NCBI RefSeq assembly: GCF_024166365.1
Contig: NC_064824.1
Span: 42,570,608 to 42,634,607, forward strand
Length of the DNA stretch: 64,000 nucleotides
Direction of reading: 5' to 3'
Source: Elephas maximus indicus
Lineage: Eukaryota > Chordata > Mammalia > Proboscidea > Elephantidae
Below are positions 24,656 through 36,865 of the stretch, in pieces. The position numbers and the translations under genes were made by a program. Under the pieces are notes generated by a model. The model worked only from the letters and a program-made list of their open reading frames with translations. It ran no database searches and was not told the DNA's origin. Position 1 is the first letter of the stretch. Each line of letters starts with the position of its first letter.

Positions 24656-26866
24656 GAATGTTTATTAATGGATATTTGCAGCTGTTTCTTCTCATTTTGA
24701 GTCCTGCCACATCAGCAACATCCATTAATAATTGGAACCTGGAATGTACAAGTATGAATCTAGGAAAATTAGAAATCATCAGAAATGAAATGGAATGCAT
24801 AAACATCGATATCCTAGTCATTAGTGATCTGAAACGGTCATTTTGAATCAGACAATCATATAGGCTACCATGCTGGGAATGACACCTTGAAGAGGAATGG
24901 TGTTGCATTCATCATCAAAAAGAATGTTTCTAGATCCATCCTGAAGTACAACGCTGTCAGTGATGGGATAATATCCATACACCTACAAGGAAGACCAGTT
25001 AATACGACTATTATTCAAATTTACGCACCAACCAGCTAAAGTAAAAGGAAGAACTGATGAAGTAAAAGAACTGAACAAAAGATTTCAAAGGACCTCTCGA
25101 GAAGACAAAGTAAAGTATTATAATGACATATGCAAAGAGCTGGAGATGGAAAACCAAAAGGGAAGAACACACTTGGTGTTTCTCAAGCTGAAAGAACTGA
25201 AGAAAAAACCCAACCCTCGAGCTGCAATAGTGAAGAATTCTATGGGGAAAATATTAAACGACACAGGAAGCATCAAAAGAAGATGGAGGGAATACACAGA
25301 GTCATTACACCAAAAAGAATTAGTCGATGCTCAGCCATTTGAAAAAGTAGCACATGACCAGGAACCGATGGTACTGAAGGAAGAAGTCCAAGCTGCTCTG
25401 AAGGCATTGGTGAAAAACAAGGCTCCAGTAAAGGATGGAATATCAATTGAGGTGTTTCAACAAACGGATGCAGCACTGGAGGTGCTCACTTATCTATGCC
25501 AAGAAATATGAAAGACAGCTTCCTGGCCAACTGACTGGAAAGGATCCACATTTATGCCTATTCCAAAGACAGATGATCCAACCAAATGTGGAAATTATAG
25601 AACAATCTCATTAATATCACATGCAAGCAAAATTTTGCTGAAGATCATTCAAAAATGGCTGCAGCAGTATATTGACAGGGAACTGCCAGAAATTCAGGCC
25701 GGTTTCAGGAGGAGGACATGGAACCATGGATATCATTGCTGATGTCTGATGGATCCTGGCTGAAAGCAGAGAACCAGAAGGATGTTTACTTGTGTTTTAT
25801 TGACTATTCAAAGGCATTCGACTGTGTGGATCATAACAAATTATGGATAACATTGCGAAGAATGGGAATCCCAGAAAACTTAATTGTGCTCATGAGGAAC
25901 CTTTAGATAGATCAAGAGGCAGTTGTTCGGACAGAACAAGGGCATACTGATTGGTTTAAAGTCAGGAAAGGTGTGTGTCACGGTTTTATTCTTTCACCAT
26001 ACCTGTTCAATCTGTACACTGAGCAAATAATACGAGAAGCTGGACTATATGAAGAATGGGGTATCAGGATTGGAGGAAGACTCATTAACAACCTGTGCTA
26101 TGCAGAAGACACAACCTTGCTTGCTGAAAGTGAAGAGGACTTGAAGCACTTACTAATGAAGATCAAAGACCACAGCCTTCAGTATGGATTACACCTCAAC
26201 ATAAAGAGAACAAAAATCCTCACAACTGGACCAATGAGCAACATCATGATAAACAGAGAAAAGATTGAAGTTGTCAAGGATTTCATTTTCCTTGGATCCA
26301 CTATCAACATCCATGGAAGCAGCACTCAAGAAATCAAATCTGCTGCAAAGGACCTCTTTAAAGTGTTGAAGAGCAAAGATGTCATCTCGAAGCCTAAGGT
26401 GCACCTGACCCAAGCCATGGTATTTTCAATCACATCATATGCATGTGAAAACTGGGCTATGAATAAGGAAGACCAAAGAAGAACTGACGCCTTTGAATTG
26501 TGTGGTTGGTGAAGAATATTGAATATACCATGGACTGCCAGAAGAATGGACAAATCTTTCTTAGAAGAAGTACAACCAGAATGCTCCTTAGAAGCAAAGA
26601 TGGCGAGACAATTTCTTACATATTTTGGACATGTTGTCAGGAGGGATCAGTCCCTGGAGAAGGACATCATGCTTGGCAGAGTGCAGGGTCAGCAGAAAAG
26701 AGGAAGACCCTCAATGAGGTGGATTGGCTCAGTGGCTGCAACAATGAGCTCAAGCATAACAATGATTGTGAGGACGGCTCAGGACTGGGCGGTGTTTCAT
26801 TCTGTTGTGCATAGGGTTGTTATGTGTCGGAACTAACTGAACGGCACCTAACAACAGCAACAACAA
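24656..26866 (+). mobile_element. RTE-class LINE with 5' inversion and internal deletion
   Basis: From 24719 the plus strand reads as RTE. An endonuclease start (MNLGKLEIIRNEMECINIDI) is followed, at about 25035, by a jump to the linker segment, so roughly 0.7-0.8 kb of endonuclease coding is missing relative to the copy at 18312-21650. Reverse-transcriptase pieces are at 25554-25742 (NYRTISLISHASKILL), 25718-25906 (FIDYSKAFDCVDHNKL) and 25973-26512. The catalytic site encodes YAED (26098-26109) instead of YADD. The C-terminal part and 3' tail follow to cctaacaacagcaacaac at about 26846-26866. The first 60 nt (24656-24718) are RTE sequence in the opposite orientation. Confidence 0.92.
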
Positions 26867-26869
26867 AAA

Positions 26870-27365
26870 AAGGAAATCATCATTATGCCTCGAAGCATTC
26901 TGAGTTTGTACAGAAAAAATAAGAATGCATAATCTGATGTTTCCATTTTAAATTTCATGTAAAAGTTCAATTTCCCTACTGACAGAAGAGTTCTTATAAG
27001 GGAGTATTGATTTATTTTTTCCTCTACTTCATTTTTAAATAAGGTGGCAGGCCAACTATCAATTATAAAGTAAGTAAACAAAATTGGGAGAAAGAAAAAA
27101 TAAGGGTGAAGAAAATTAAAATTAAAACCACAGAGAGAAGGTAACATGTTCAATAATATTCCATATGTTTAGCTGAGGGGTGCAATTTAACTGCAGGCAT
27201 CCTTGTGGCCAGTACAAGGTGAAACACAGTGATTTTCTTTACAGTCTCCCCCCAAAAGAAAATGTTGAAATTAAAAAAGTCGCTCAGCACTACAATATTT
27301 TAAAGAGTCGTAAACTGTGAATAAATGGGATAAACATTAATAAATCCATTATTAAAATCTCAGCA
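26870..27365. other. Unassigned sequence
   Basis: No gene or clear repeat. Short minus-strand frame at 26848-27153 is low-complexity and not accepted. Confidence 0.45.
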
Positions 27366-27367
27366 AT

Positions 27368-27606
27368 CACCTGACAACATGTCCAAAGTACGTAAGAAAC
27401 AGTCTCGCCATCCTTGCTTTTAAGAAGCATTCTGGTCGTACTTCTTCTAAGAAAGATTTGTTCGTTCTTCTGGCAGTCCATGGTATATTCAATATTCTTT
27501 GCCAACACCACAACTCAAAGGTGTCAGTTCTTTTTCGGTCTTCCTTATTCATTGCCCAGTTTTTACATGCATATGATGCAATTGAAAATACCATGGCTTG
27601 GATCAG
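27368..27606 (-). mobile_element. Internal RTE fragment
   Basis: The minus strand encodes ASYACKNWAMNKEDRKRTD, then FELWCWQRILNIPWTARR, matching the C-terminal region of the other RTE copies. Both element ends are missing, including the 3' tail, so later deletion is likely. Confidence 0.88.
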
Positions 27607-27660
27607 TATGCAAGTATGGTTGTTCTTGCAAGTACGCATGCAGGTACGGTTGTTCTTGAC
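27606..27660. repeat. Short tandem duplication beside RTE fragment
   Basis: Two diverged units containing ggttgttcttg occur in succession (about 27618 and 27648), each preceded by an atgca[a/g]gta-like string. Not otherwise recognised. Confidence 0.6.
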
Positions 27661-27805
27661 ACTGTAGTACAATGGTTTTATTCCAGAAGAAATATAGAAG
27701 GGTTCAAAATTTAGCAAAGGAAAGCAAATTATTTTCTTAAAATGTGACCTTGAATCTTGAGTATCTTCAAATTTGATTTTAGCCTTTTAAAGTTGTATAA
27801 ATTAG

Positions 27806-27928
27806 GTAGCTGAACTGTATGTCAAAGAAAAAGAATAATTTTTAATTTTTGTATGTAGCTGAACTGAGGTATGTCAAAGAAAAAGAATAATTTTTAATTT
27901 TTGTATGTAGCTGAACTGAGGTATCTAC
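27806..27928. repeat. Tandem repeat, about 52-bp unit
   Basis: Units starting gtagctgaactg occur at 27806, 27855 and 27907. The first two run through gtcaaagaaaaagaataa and a ttttaatttttgtat segment. The first lacks 3 bp (spacing 49 against 52). The third is partial. Near-identity suggests a recent local duplication. Confidence 0.9.
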
Positions 27929-28149
27929 AAAAATATTCAACTTGGGTTGCATAATGTTAGCATATTACCTGGTTATATCAATATAAATTTCTTCACTAGT
28001 ACAGAAAGCATATGATTAAAAAAAAATGCTACATAAAAATTGATCATTTCCTTTCAGTGTGTGTTAATTGAGGCTTTCATGCCAGAGCTGTAGATTAGAG
28101 CTCCTCTGATGGTGAAATGAAAACATGGTACGAAACAACGCAATAGGGA

Positions 28150-28360
28150 GAAATAATAGCCATTGAGCACCTACTACTGTGTGTCAGGTGTTATGCTAGG
28201 CAAGTTCACCTTGATTTTCACATTGAATTCTTAGACCAATCTATGAGTTTGTTGTTTTTAATCCCTATTTGCATACGAACACAGTGTGATTCAGGGGATT
28301 GATTTTCTTACCAAACGTCATACCACATTAATCAGGTGACAAAACCCAGGTGTTTTGGAC
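28150..28360 (+). repeat. MIR-like SINE remnant
   Basis: Wording in MIR order: ttgagcacctactactgtgt, gttatgctaggcaagt, a 'cctatttgcatacg' position, cacagtgtgattcagg and ending near caaaacccaggtg. Old and diverged. Confidence 0.6.
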
Positions 28361-28720
28361 TGTTATGATTGTCTTGCATCACATCATACTTAGAAGGAAG
28401 CAAACACTTTTCTTACCCTTTTCCACTTTTCATTTTAGGCCTTTACAACATACTTTGTTGATTATAATGACAAATACTGTTAATCTTCCCATTCGGCTAT
28501 GCCCTTCCAGTCATACCACTGTTGGTCGACACCTTTCCACTCACATTCAGAACTTTCAGAATATTCAGCCTTTTGTTCCATTTCAGCAGGACCACGTTCT
28601 AACCTTCTAACCTGTGATTTCACAAAAATTTGGGAAAAAAAATATAGAGATAGAGATGTCTGAATGGAGGAGAGAAGGCTGATACTCAACACATGTTAAT
28701 GCGTACTCAGCTGTAGTTTT

Positions 28721-29598
<878 letters not shown>

Positions 29599-29659
29599 TC
29601 ACTGTGATTTGATCAATTATTACAAAATATTTAGCATCAAAAATATATACATCTTATAA

Positions 29660-29960
29660 AAAGTTAAAGACAAACCTTTATTTTTGGTAATGGGACATAT
29701 TATGTGACATCAAATGGCGTGCTTTTATGATTCCAGTGACTTGGCTTCTCAGAAATGGTGGGTACATTTTTTTGGCAGTCTTCATGGAACACTTAGTCTT
29801 TTGCTAACATTCTCTTAACCCCCTTGGGCTAATTTCCGGTGATTGTGGAAATGGTATTCTATAGACTGCGTCTGTGAAATGTTGCAATCTTGTTACCACC
29901 TGTCCATTGTCAACTTCCTGGTCCACTTAGTAGTGTTATTCCCACTTTTTATTTTTGGTG
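29660..29960. other. Unassigned sequence
   Basis: Nothing recognised. Confidence 0.4.
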
Positions 29961-29974
29961 CTACTTATAAAGGT

Positions 29975-30138
29975 GGAGACCTTGGTGGCCCAGTGGTTAA
30001 GAGCTACGGCTGCTAATTAAAAGGCCAGTGGTTCGAATCCACCAGGCGCTCCTTGGAAACCCTGTGGGGCAGTTCTATTCTGTCCTGTGGGGTCAGTATG
30101 AGTTGGAATTGATTTGTCGTCAATCGATTTTTGGTTAT
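29975..30138 (+). repeat. AfroSINE, full
   Basis: Complete head, GTTCGAATCC B-box, body and tail (gagttggaattgatttgtcg). 10-bp target duplication ttataaaggt at 29965-29974 and 30139-30148. Confidence 0.94.
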
Positions 30139-30240
30139 TTATAAAGGTAAACGTTCGCTTGGGTGGTAAGTGATTGTAAGGGTTATTAAAGAGAAAGGAG
30201 AGGATACTAGTCTAATTTGACATAATCTTGGTATTATCTG

Positions 30241-30403
30241 GTGGCACAGTGGTTAAGTGTGCAGCTGCTAATCGAAAGGTCAGTGGTTCAAAACCACCAG
30301 TTGCTCCTCCAGAAAAAGATGTGGCAACCTGCCCCTGTGGGGCAGTTCTACTTTGTCCTATAGGGTCCCTATGAGTCAGAATCAACTCTATGGTAATAGG
30401 CTT
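30241..30403 (+). repeat. AfroSINE, long variant
   Basis: Head tggtggcacagtggttaagt, with the extra block (ccagaaaaagatgtggcaac) before the body. Tail atgagtcagaatcaactcta. Flanks share attatctg. Confidence 0.9.
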
Positions 30404-30419
30404 GTTATTATCTGTGAAA

Positions 30420-31010
30420 TAAAAAGGTGCTCTTTATTAAAAATTATTGCCTGAATGTTGGATTCCATAAGAAATCCCAGCATGCTTGATGTAATTAAGA
30501 ACTATAATAAAACTTTCTTCTTTCACTGTACTATGTTACTAATACCATAATGTATTAGTTATTGCAAAGCAATCTTTTAAGAAAAATGATATTTAACAGA
30601 GGTGCTAATACATTTTGAATCATATCATATATTGAAAGTTTATTCTCTTATTTCTCTATTATGGAACTTACCATTGATTTCATGTCATTTTATTGCAGCA
30701 TATTAATAACTTAGTATTATTATGGATATATATTTATTTAGCTAGGTCCTTTCTCCATGTATCTGAATTTCCTGATTCTATTTAATTTTATTTGCAGGAA
30801 ATATACTTTTCTTATTCTGTTTTAATTATTCATCTGTTTATCCTTTTTTGATAATTCCTTTATTTTTAAATTTATTGTTATAGATTGTTCACCATATCTT
30901 TCTTGAAATATTTTACATTAAGCATAGCCAATGCTTCTCCACTTTTAACCTTCTTAACTAGTTAGTTTAACCTCTTTTCAGGAACAGAAGTCTTAGTTTG
31001 GAATCTTCCT
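30420..31010. other. Unassigned AT-rich sequence
   Basis: Nothing recognised. Confidence 0.4.
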
Positions 31011-31019
31011 CTGTAAAAA

Positions 31020-31187
31020 AACAAAACCCAAACCCATTGCTGTCAAGTTGGTTCTGACTCATAGCGACCATATAGGAGGGGTTAGAACTGCCCCATAGGG
31101 TTTCTTTCCAAGGAGCACCTGGAGGATTCGAGCAGTCGACCTTTTGGTTAGCAGCCAAGCTCTTTAACTGCTATACCACCAGGGCCC
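31020..31187 (-). repeat. AfroSINE, full
   Basis: Starts aaaacccaaacccattgctg and ends ctataccaccagggccc in plus-strand reading, the complement of tail to head. Body and B-box are recognisable. Confidence 0.92.
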
Positions 31188-31317
31188 AATTACTTTCAAA
31201 ATTTATGGTTAACTGAAATTCCCAAGCCTATTCATTTCCCTTTGCAACAAAAATGGCTTCATATCTGGGTCAGTAACCTTAACCTTACATATATTACTCT
31301 CTATATTAATATTTTGT

Positions 31318-32568
31318 ATATAATTTTATTTATTTTGTTGTTGAGAATATACACAGCAAAACATACACCAACTCAACTGTTTCTACATGTACCATTTAGT
31401 GACATTGATTATACTCTTTGAGTTGTGCAAATATCCTCACCCTCCTTTTCTGAGTTGTTCCTCCTCCATTAACATAAACACACTGCTCCCTAAGTTTCCT
31501 ACCTAATCTTTCCAGTTGCTGTTTTCAATTTTATTCTCTATAGATAGTTCTTAAAAGAGCATAATGCTCAAGGCAGAATTTTTTTTACTAGTTAAGCTAA
31601 ACTGTTTATTATTTGAGTAGATTCTATTTTTTATCTATTTTTTAAGTAGATTCAGGAGATGTTTTTAGTTTAAGGTTTAAAACTACGTCAGGGCAATAGT
31701 TTCAGGGGTTCATCCAGCCTTCATGGTCCCAGGAAGTCTGGAACCCATGAGAATTTGAAATTCTGTCTGCTTTTTCCCCTCTTGATCAGATGCTTCCGTG
31801 GAATCTTTGATCAAAATGTTCAGTAATGCTAGCCAGGCACCATCCAGTTTTTCTGGTTTTGTGGCAGAAGAAGCAGTTATTCATGGAGGTAATTAGCCAC
31901 ACCATCCATATCCTCCTCCCGTTCCGAAGCTTCTTTTTCCTTTGTTGTTCCCGGCGAATAGAGATAGATTGTTGTGCCGTGGATGGCCGTTTGCAAGCTT
32001 TTAAGACCCCAGGCACTACATCAAACTAGGAGGTAGAACAGGAGCACTAAACATGTTATTAGGCCAATTAACTGGGGTGTCCCTCGAAATCATGACCCTA
32101 AACCTCCAAACCAAGAAACGAAATTCCCTGAGATTTTTGGTTGTACATAAGCCACCTCAGCAGCTACTCTTTCTTTTTTTGTCATTATTGTAAGTATATC
32201 TATCACACAACTTTTACCAATTCAGCTTTTTACAGGTGTGCAACGTATTGACAGCAGTTAAAATAATCAGCTGTGCAACTCTACCCTTAATCAATGTGGT
32301 ATTTCCATCACTGTTAACCTCCCTTTCCCCCTCCCCTGGAAATCACTAACAAACTTCTGTCTGTATACATTTGCCTCTTTTCTTCTTTTTACGTAAGCGA
32401 GGTCATACAATATTTGCTCTTTTGTGATTGACTTACTCAGCATAATGTCTTCCAGTTTCATCCATACTGTAGCATGTATCAAGACTTCATTTCCCCTACT
32501 GGCTGAGTACAATTCCATTGTAAGTATGTGCTATATCTTGTTTATTCATTCATCTGTTGATGGTCTAT
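31318..32568 (-). mobile_element. L1 3' end, older subfamily, 5'-truncated
   Basis: Contains blocks parallel to the younger L1 3' UTR, for example gatggccgtttgcaagcttt followed by aagaccccaggcactaca (31983-32024; compare 6360-6393) and, at 32390-32560, the ORF2 C-terminal complement (gaggtcatacaatatttgct; actggctgagtacaattcca). More diverged than the 41.8-kb and 51.2-kb copies. No coding capacity. Confidence 0.8.
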
Positions 32569-32569
32569 A

Positions 32570-33630
32570 TTAATATTTTAAAATAGGCAAGTAATATTAA
32601 ACTCAATTCTCCATGTACATTCTTTATATCTTAGGATGAACTCCTTTAGATACTACACAATAATCAAATGAATTACTCAAATTCCTTGATGAATTGTTGA
32701 TTTATTTTCCAAATATGGGGGTAACTAATTTGCATAAAGGGTGAAGAGGTGTTCCTTCTCAGCATGCATCTCCTTTTTCAAGACATTTTTGTTAAACAAA
32801 CATTTCCCAATACTGTTATTACTCAGTCTTTTTACAACTTGCATTAAATTCTCTAGATACAGATTTCCATCAGCGTGGCTCCATAGATTTGCCACTGCGC
32901 TAAATATTCTGCTTAAAAAGTAAATTCTTTATCATTTGATTTGAATTTTAGTCGCACGTTACCCTAATTTCAATTAGAATAAAGAAATATATAATTTTTT
33001 ACAAGAAAAATAAAAATTATGCTATAAAAATTTAGGAACAAATTGCTCAGCAGACATCTTCACTTGGGAGTACATATCTTTGCTTTATTAATCTTGTACT
33101 TGAAAATGCAACTTTAAAAAAATCCTACAACTTGGAATAGCACAGCAAAAAGAAACATCCAAGTAAAAGTAACACAGACAATGGTCATTAAAGTTATTTC
33201 CCCAGTGATACCCTGAATTACAGGGCAGCAACCACACAGCTGAGTTTCCATTTCTTTTCCCTGTCTCCAAAGCTCTTTTCCCTCATGACATTTTGCATCA
33301 TTACTGCACAGCTTTTTTTCTTCATTGCCCTTCTAAGCTCATCCTTGTCATTCTTCTTGTCTACTTCAATTACTTAAATTTATTATTCAATTTGTAGATG
33401 ACTGTTTCTTCAGAGAGAAAGAACTATATAAATTCAAAATATATTCCAAGATTCTCAGGTGAAAGTTTTTATCTATTCGCAGAAGTGGATGTCTTTAATG
33501 ATGCAAGGATATATGAAGGAAATTACTAGGTTTGATTGCTTTAGTGGGACCTAGCTACAGCAGTTACAAATTAATCAAGCCCACCTACTTAAAAAATAAG
33601 TTTACAATTTGCTGCTTATTAAAGCTATGT
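32570..33630. other. Unassigned AT-rich sequence
   Basis: No gene or repeat that I can support. Short frames at 32741-32923 and 33088-33270 look like chance. Confidence 0.4.
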
Positions 33631-33632
33631 TC

Positions 33633-33824
33633 AAGGAGCTCTGGTTGCACAATGGTTAAGTCAGCAGTTTGAACCTACCAGTGGCTTCATGGGAGAAAAG
33701 ACATGGCAATTTTCTGTAAAGATTACAGCTGAGGAAATCCTATGGGGCACTTATCCTCTGTCCTGAAGGATTTCTATGAGTCATAATCGACTCGATGGCA
33801 CACAGCAACGACAACAACAACAAG
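33633..33824 (+). repeat. AfroSINE, long variant with CAA-type tail
   Basis: Includes the extra block (ctgtaaagattacagctgag) and ends gactcgatggcacacagcaa then (caa)n, the tail type of the RTE 3' ends. Part of the head is deleted. Target duplication gctat[g/a]ttc at 33624-33632 and 33825-33833. Confidence 0.92.
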
Positions 33825-33833
33825 GCTATATTC

Positions 33834-34630
33834 TCCTTTGTTTCAGCCTTTTGGTTTCTGTTTAGATGTCTTTCCCCATTTGAAGCCCACCTGTATGTAA
33901 ACTTACCCCTTTAGCGTATTCTTTTTTTATGCTTAAAATACCATGAAAAATAACACTATGTCTAAATTCAGGTAGGATCAAGAGAGGACAAGGGCTCTGT
34001 GTGGATGATGGTTGTCAAGTGCTAAATAAATATTAGTAGAATAATTAATGAATCATACAAAAAGAATAAATTGACTCAATCAATTCCCATCCCTTCCCCC
34101 CAAAATTAACTAGACAATTCATTTAAAAATACACTAATCAGTAACTTCTGTGTAGTCAGTATAACTCAGTGAAGGGCAGTAGGGTATCTACTTGCCACCT
34201 ACCTCCTATGAAGATGCTGAATTCTGTCTATGATGAGATTTCAAACACACAAAGAGTGGAATTAAGTGAAAACACAAAATAAACAAACAAAGAAAAAAGT
34301 CTTTCCTCAACAGCCACCTCTGGCCAGGAGAGAAATCCTTTAACAAGGTCTTAAGAAAAAAAAAAAAAAAGAATGTCTTAAGTCCATGCAAATGTGTTCT
34401 AGCAGGGTACAAAGTTAAGTTGTGTAAGAGGCTGGGAATTGTCCAGGAGGATTACCCTATGTGAGGAATAAGACAAAGCAAAATCCTGTAGACCCAATCT
34501 ATTCTGGTCCATCTGTAGCATCTGACTCTTTTGCAAAATGACTATAACTTTGCCCTGGGTTGCTCAATATATCCTCCCCTTGGCTTCCCAAACAGAGTGG
34601 TAGTTACATTTAATGAAGAGCTATTTGTCA
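33834..34630. other. Unassigned sequence
   Basis: Nothing recognised. Confidence 0.4.
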
Positions 34631-34639
34631 ATCTTTTCC

Positions 34640-35320
34640 TTTACGATTATTGTTTCAGTGTCTAGTTTAAGACATATTTGCCTGCCCTAAAGGTCATCAA
34701 TATATCTTCCTAAGTTGTCTCTGGGAAACTTTATTGTTGTCTTTTTCATGTTTAAATCTACAATTCATAAGGATTTGACTGTACGATGTCAGGTAGGGGT
34801 TAAGGTGAACTATTTTTTTCCATATGGATACCCAATTGACCCAATACTATTTATTAATCTTTTTCTTAGTTCTTTCATCAACACCACACTGTCTTAATTA
34901 CTGTACTTTAAAATTAAAAATTGTCGCAGAGTGGGTTATGTCCCCTGATTTGCTTTTTTTCAAGGTCTTGTGGTTACTCCTGAACATTTGTGTGTCCAAG
35001 TAGATTTTAGAATCAGGTTTTGAATTTTAAGTAAACTATCTGTCTTCATTTGTTTAACACATCCTTATTTTGCCTTTATTTTTGTAAGATAAGTTCACTG
35101 GAGATAGAAGTTTAGGCTGGCATTTATTGTTATTATTGTTGCTATTATTTATACTTTATAGATGTCATTCCATTGTTTTCTGGTATCCATCATTTCTCAG
35201 TCTTACCTGGATATTGGCCCCTAATGTCCAGCGACTTCAAAGGGCTCTCTTTGTTTATTTTATTGTTTTGTATTTTGTCCAGCTTTTTTAGTTGCTCTTC
35301 ATAGAATTCTTTTTTTTCTT
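34640..35320 (-). mobile_element. Ancient L1 (L1M-type) fragment
   Basis: Read on the plus strand it follows the complement of L1 ORF2: the 'ccatatggatacccaattga' target-type block, 'actactgt' region (taattactgtactttaaa), and further on 'ttggaatcaggttttgaatt'-like wording, then an ORF1-like block (aagttcactggagatagaag). Heavily decayed and probably internally deleted. Confidence 0.55.
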
Positions 35321-35329
35321 TTTTCTCAC

Positions 35330-36005
35330 ACAAGCTACTCTGTAAATGTTGGGTGCAGAATTCCTTTGTAACTAATTTTTAATCATAAACTAAAAGGACA
35401 AAAAAATTATTTCTAATTGCATTTAATGATTTTAAGCATTCAGGTACCTCAGTATTTCTTTATTCTTGATAGCTAGAAGATTTGAGGGGAAAAATATCAG
35501 CCTCATGTAATCTGTTCACACATTGCTTCCAGTGGTTCTAAGGTAGAAAGTTGAAATTTGTTTTATGTTAAATTTTTGTGCCTTGGAATGAATTAGATTC
35601 ATAAACTCTCTTATCCATAAATATGTAAGCCATGTACCTTTGTATTGTTTTGGCAGCAAGCCCAAATATTTGTTGAGTAATAAAAATGCCAATTCTTTAT
35701 AAGAGTTTGATAAGTATTTTTATTATAGTGTGAAAGATTATGGCAGTTGAATGGTGTAAAATGGACATTTCAGCAGAGGTGCTATTTGTATATAAAGAAT
35801 GAATCAGAGCATCTTATGGAGAAGTGGGCAAGCTGAAAGTGGAGGTGCCCATGGAAGAAATAGTAAGACAAGAGGGAAAGAAGGAAATAGGCAAGGAGAG
35901 ACTACCTAATGGAAGGAAAGACCAATGAACTGCCGAGGCATTGTCTTAATCTGTAAGTAAATAATACATATATGCAAATAAATATATATGTAAATATATA
36001 TAAGC
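35330..36005. other. Unassigned AT-rich sequence
   Basis: Nothing recognised apart from AT-rich low complexity near 35965-36005. Confidence 0.4.
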
Positions 36006-36006
36006 A

Positions 36007-36228
36007 GGTACCTTATTTTTAAACAAGTAATGCGCACCTTTTGTGTTTGTTTGTTGGCTGCACCCTCCCCCTTTAGTCATCCTCACAAATGCACTATATT
36101 AATTTTTCTTCACAGCAACATGTAAAAAAAAATTGGCATAGGGACACCTATGAAAATACCTTGTGGGGGGAGGGTACAGCCAGCAAACAAATGCAGAAGG
36201 TGCACTTTATTTGCAAAAAATACAGTAT
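36007..36228. repeat. Fold-back (inverted-repeat) element, unassigned
   Basis: The left arm (about 36009-36072) and right arm (about 36162-36225) are inverted copies. Left reads gcgcaccttttgtgtttgtt then tgttggctgcaccctccccc; right reads, complemented, gtgcaccttctgcatttgtt then tgctggctgtaccctccccc. Arm identity is roughly 80% over about 60 bp, with a loop near 85 bp. TA-rich ends would fit a small DNA-transposon derivative (MITE-like). I do not recognise the family. Confidence 0.75.
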
Positions 36229-36710
36229 ATGGAAAGAGAGATTTACTGCAAGGAAATGTCTGACACAGTTGTGAGGGCTGCCAATTCCCAAATTCCTAGG
36301 TCAGGCAATAGGCTGGAGACTTCTACTGGCTTACCGGATTGCAGGGAGGAAGGGAGAGGGAGCACTAGCAAAAACAAAATCTGCAGGTCAGTCAGCAGGT
36401 CAGAGACTTCTGCACGATTACCTCCCAGGAACAGGAGGTCAGGCAAAGAGAAGAGTGAAAGGTCAAAAAGAGAACAAGCTTTTCCAGAACATCCATTTAT
36501 GTATTGGAGGTAGGCCACACCCTTAAGGAAATTCCTCTTTCAACTGTTTGGCTGCCCACCTCAGAGTCACATCATGGGTGATGATTCCATCCCATTACGT
36601 TAAGGAAGACCAACCATTCCAATGTCCGCCAAACCACTAACAGTCATAGCCTGGCCAAGGTGACACATGGTATTTACTATCACAGGCAGGGAACTCTGCT
36701 AGTCAGTTTT
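36229..36710. repeat. LTR-like interspersed repeat, unassigned
   Basis: It begins with agagagatttactgcaaggaa and ends with catagcctggccaaggtgac then acatg. The final phrase parallels atggcctaaccaagttgaca in the LTR at 40188-40703. A motif ggtcaggca/ggtcagtca ... gagacttct recurs at about 36299 and 36384. Tentatively an endogenous-retrovirus-like LTR with no coding capacity. Confidence 0.45.
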
Positions 36711-36865
36711 CAATATTCTATTTCCATATTTACACATTTTAAAGGACAATGTATTTTTTTAGAATTTTTTGGTGATATCATGCATTTTCACTGATGGAAT
36801 GGATACTGAATCATTGTTTGTTGGCAGTTTTTTATTATTTGAAAAAAATAGGGTGGCAATTGTAA

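Noticed and set aside
1..26866. RTE reading frames as host genes encoding an endonuclease/reverse transcriptase
   Set aside because: Every copy is broken by stops and frameshifts, and several copies are flanked by target duplications, so they are dead transposons.
27806..27928. Repeats with regular spacing as a CRISPR-like array
   Set aside because: The repeats are direct tandem copies without unique spacers, and this is nuclear mammalian DNA.
28350..28610. 86-aa plus-strand frame upstream of the RPS6 retrocopy
   Set aside because: No recognisable motif, overlaps MIR-like sequence, no sign of selection visible.
36163..36513. 116-aa plus-strand frame (and its minus shadow)
   Set aside because: Spans the right arm of the fold-back element and an LTR-like repeat; composition reflects purine-rich repeat DNA rather than a protein.
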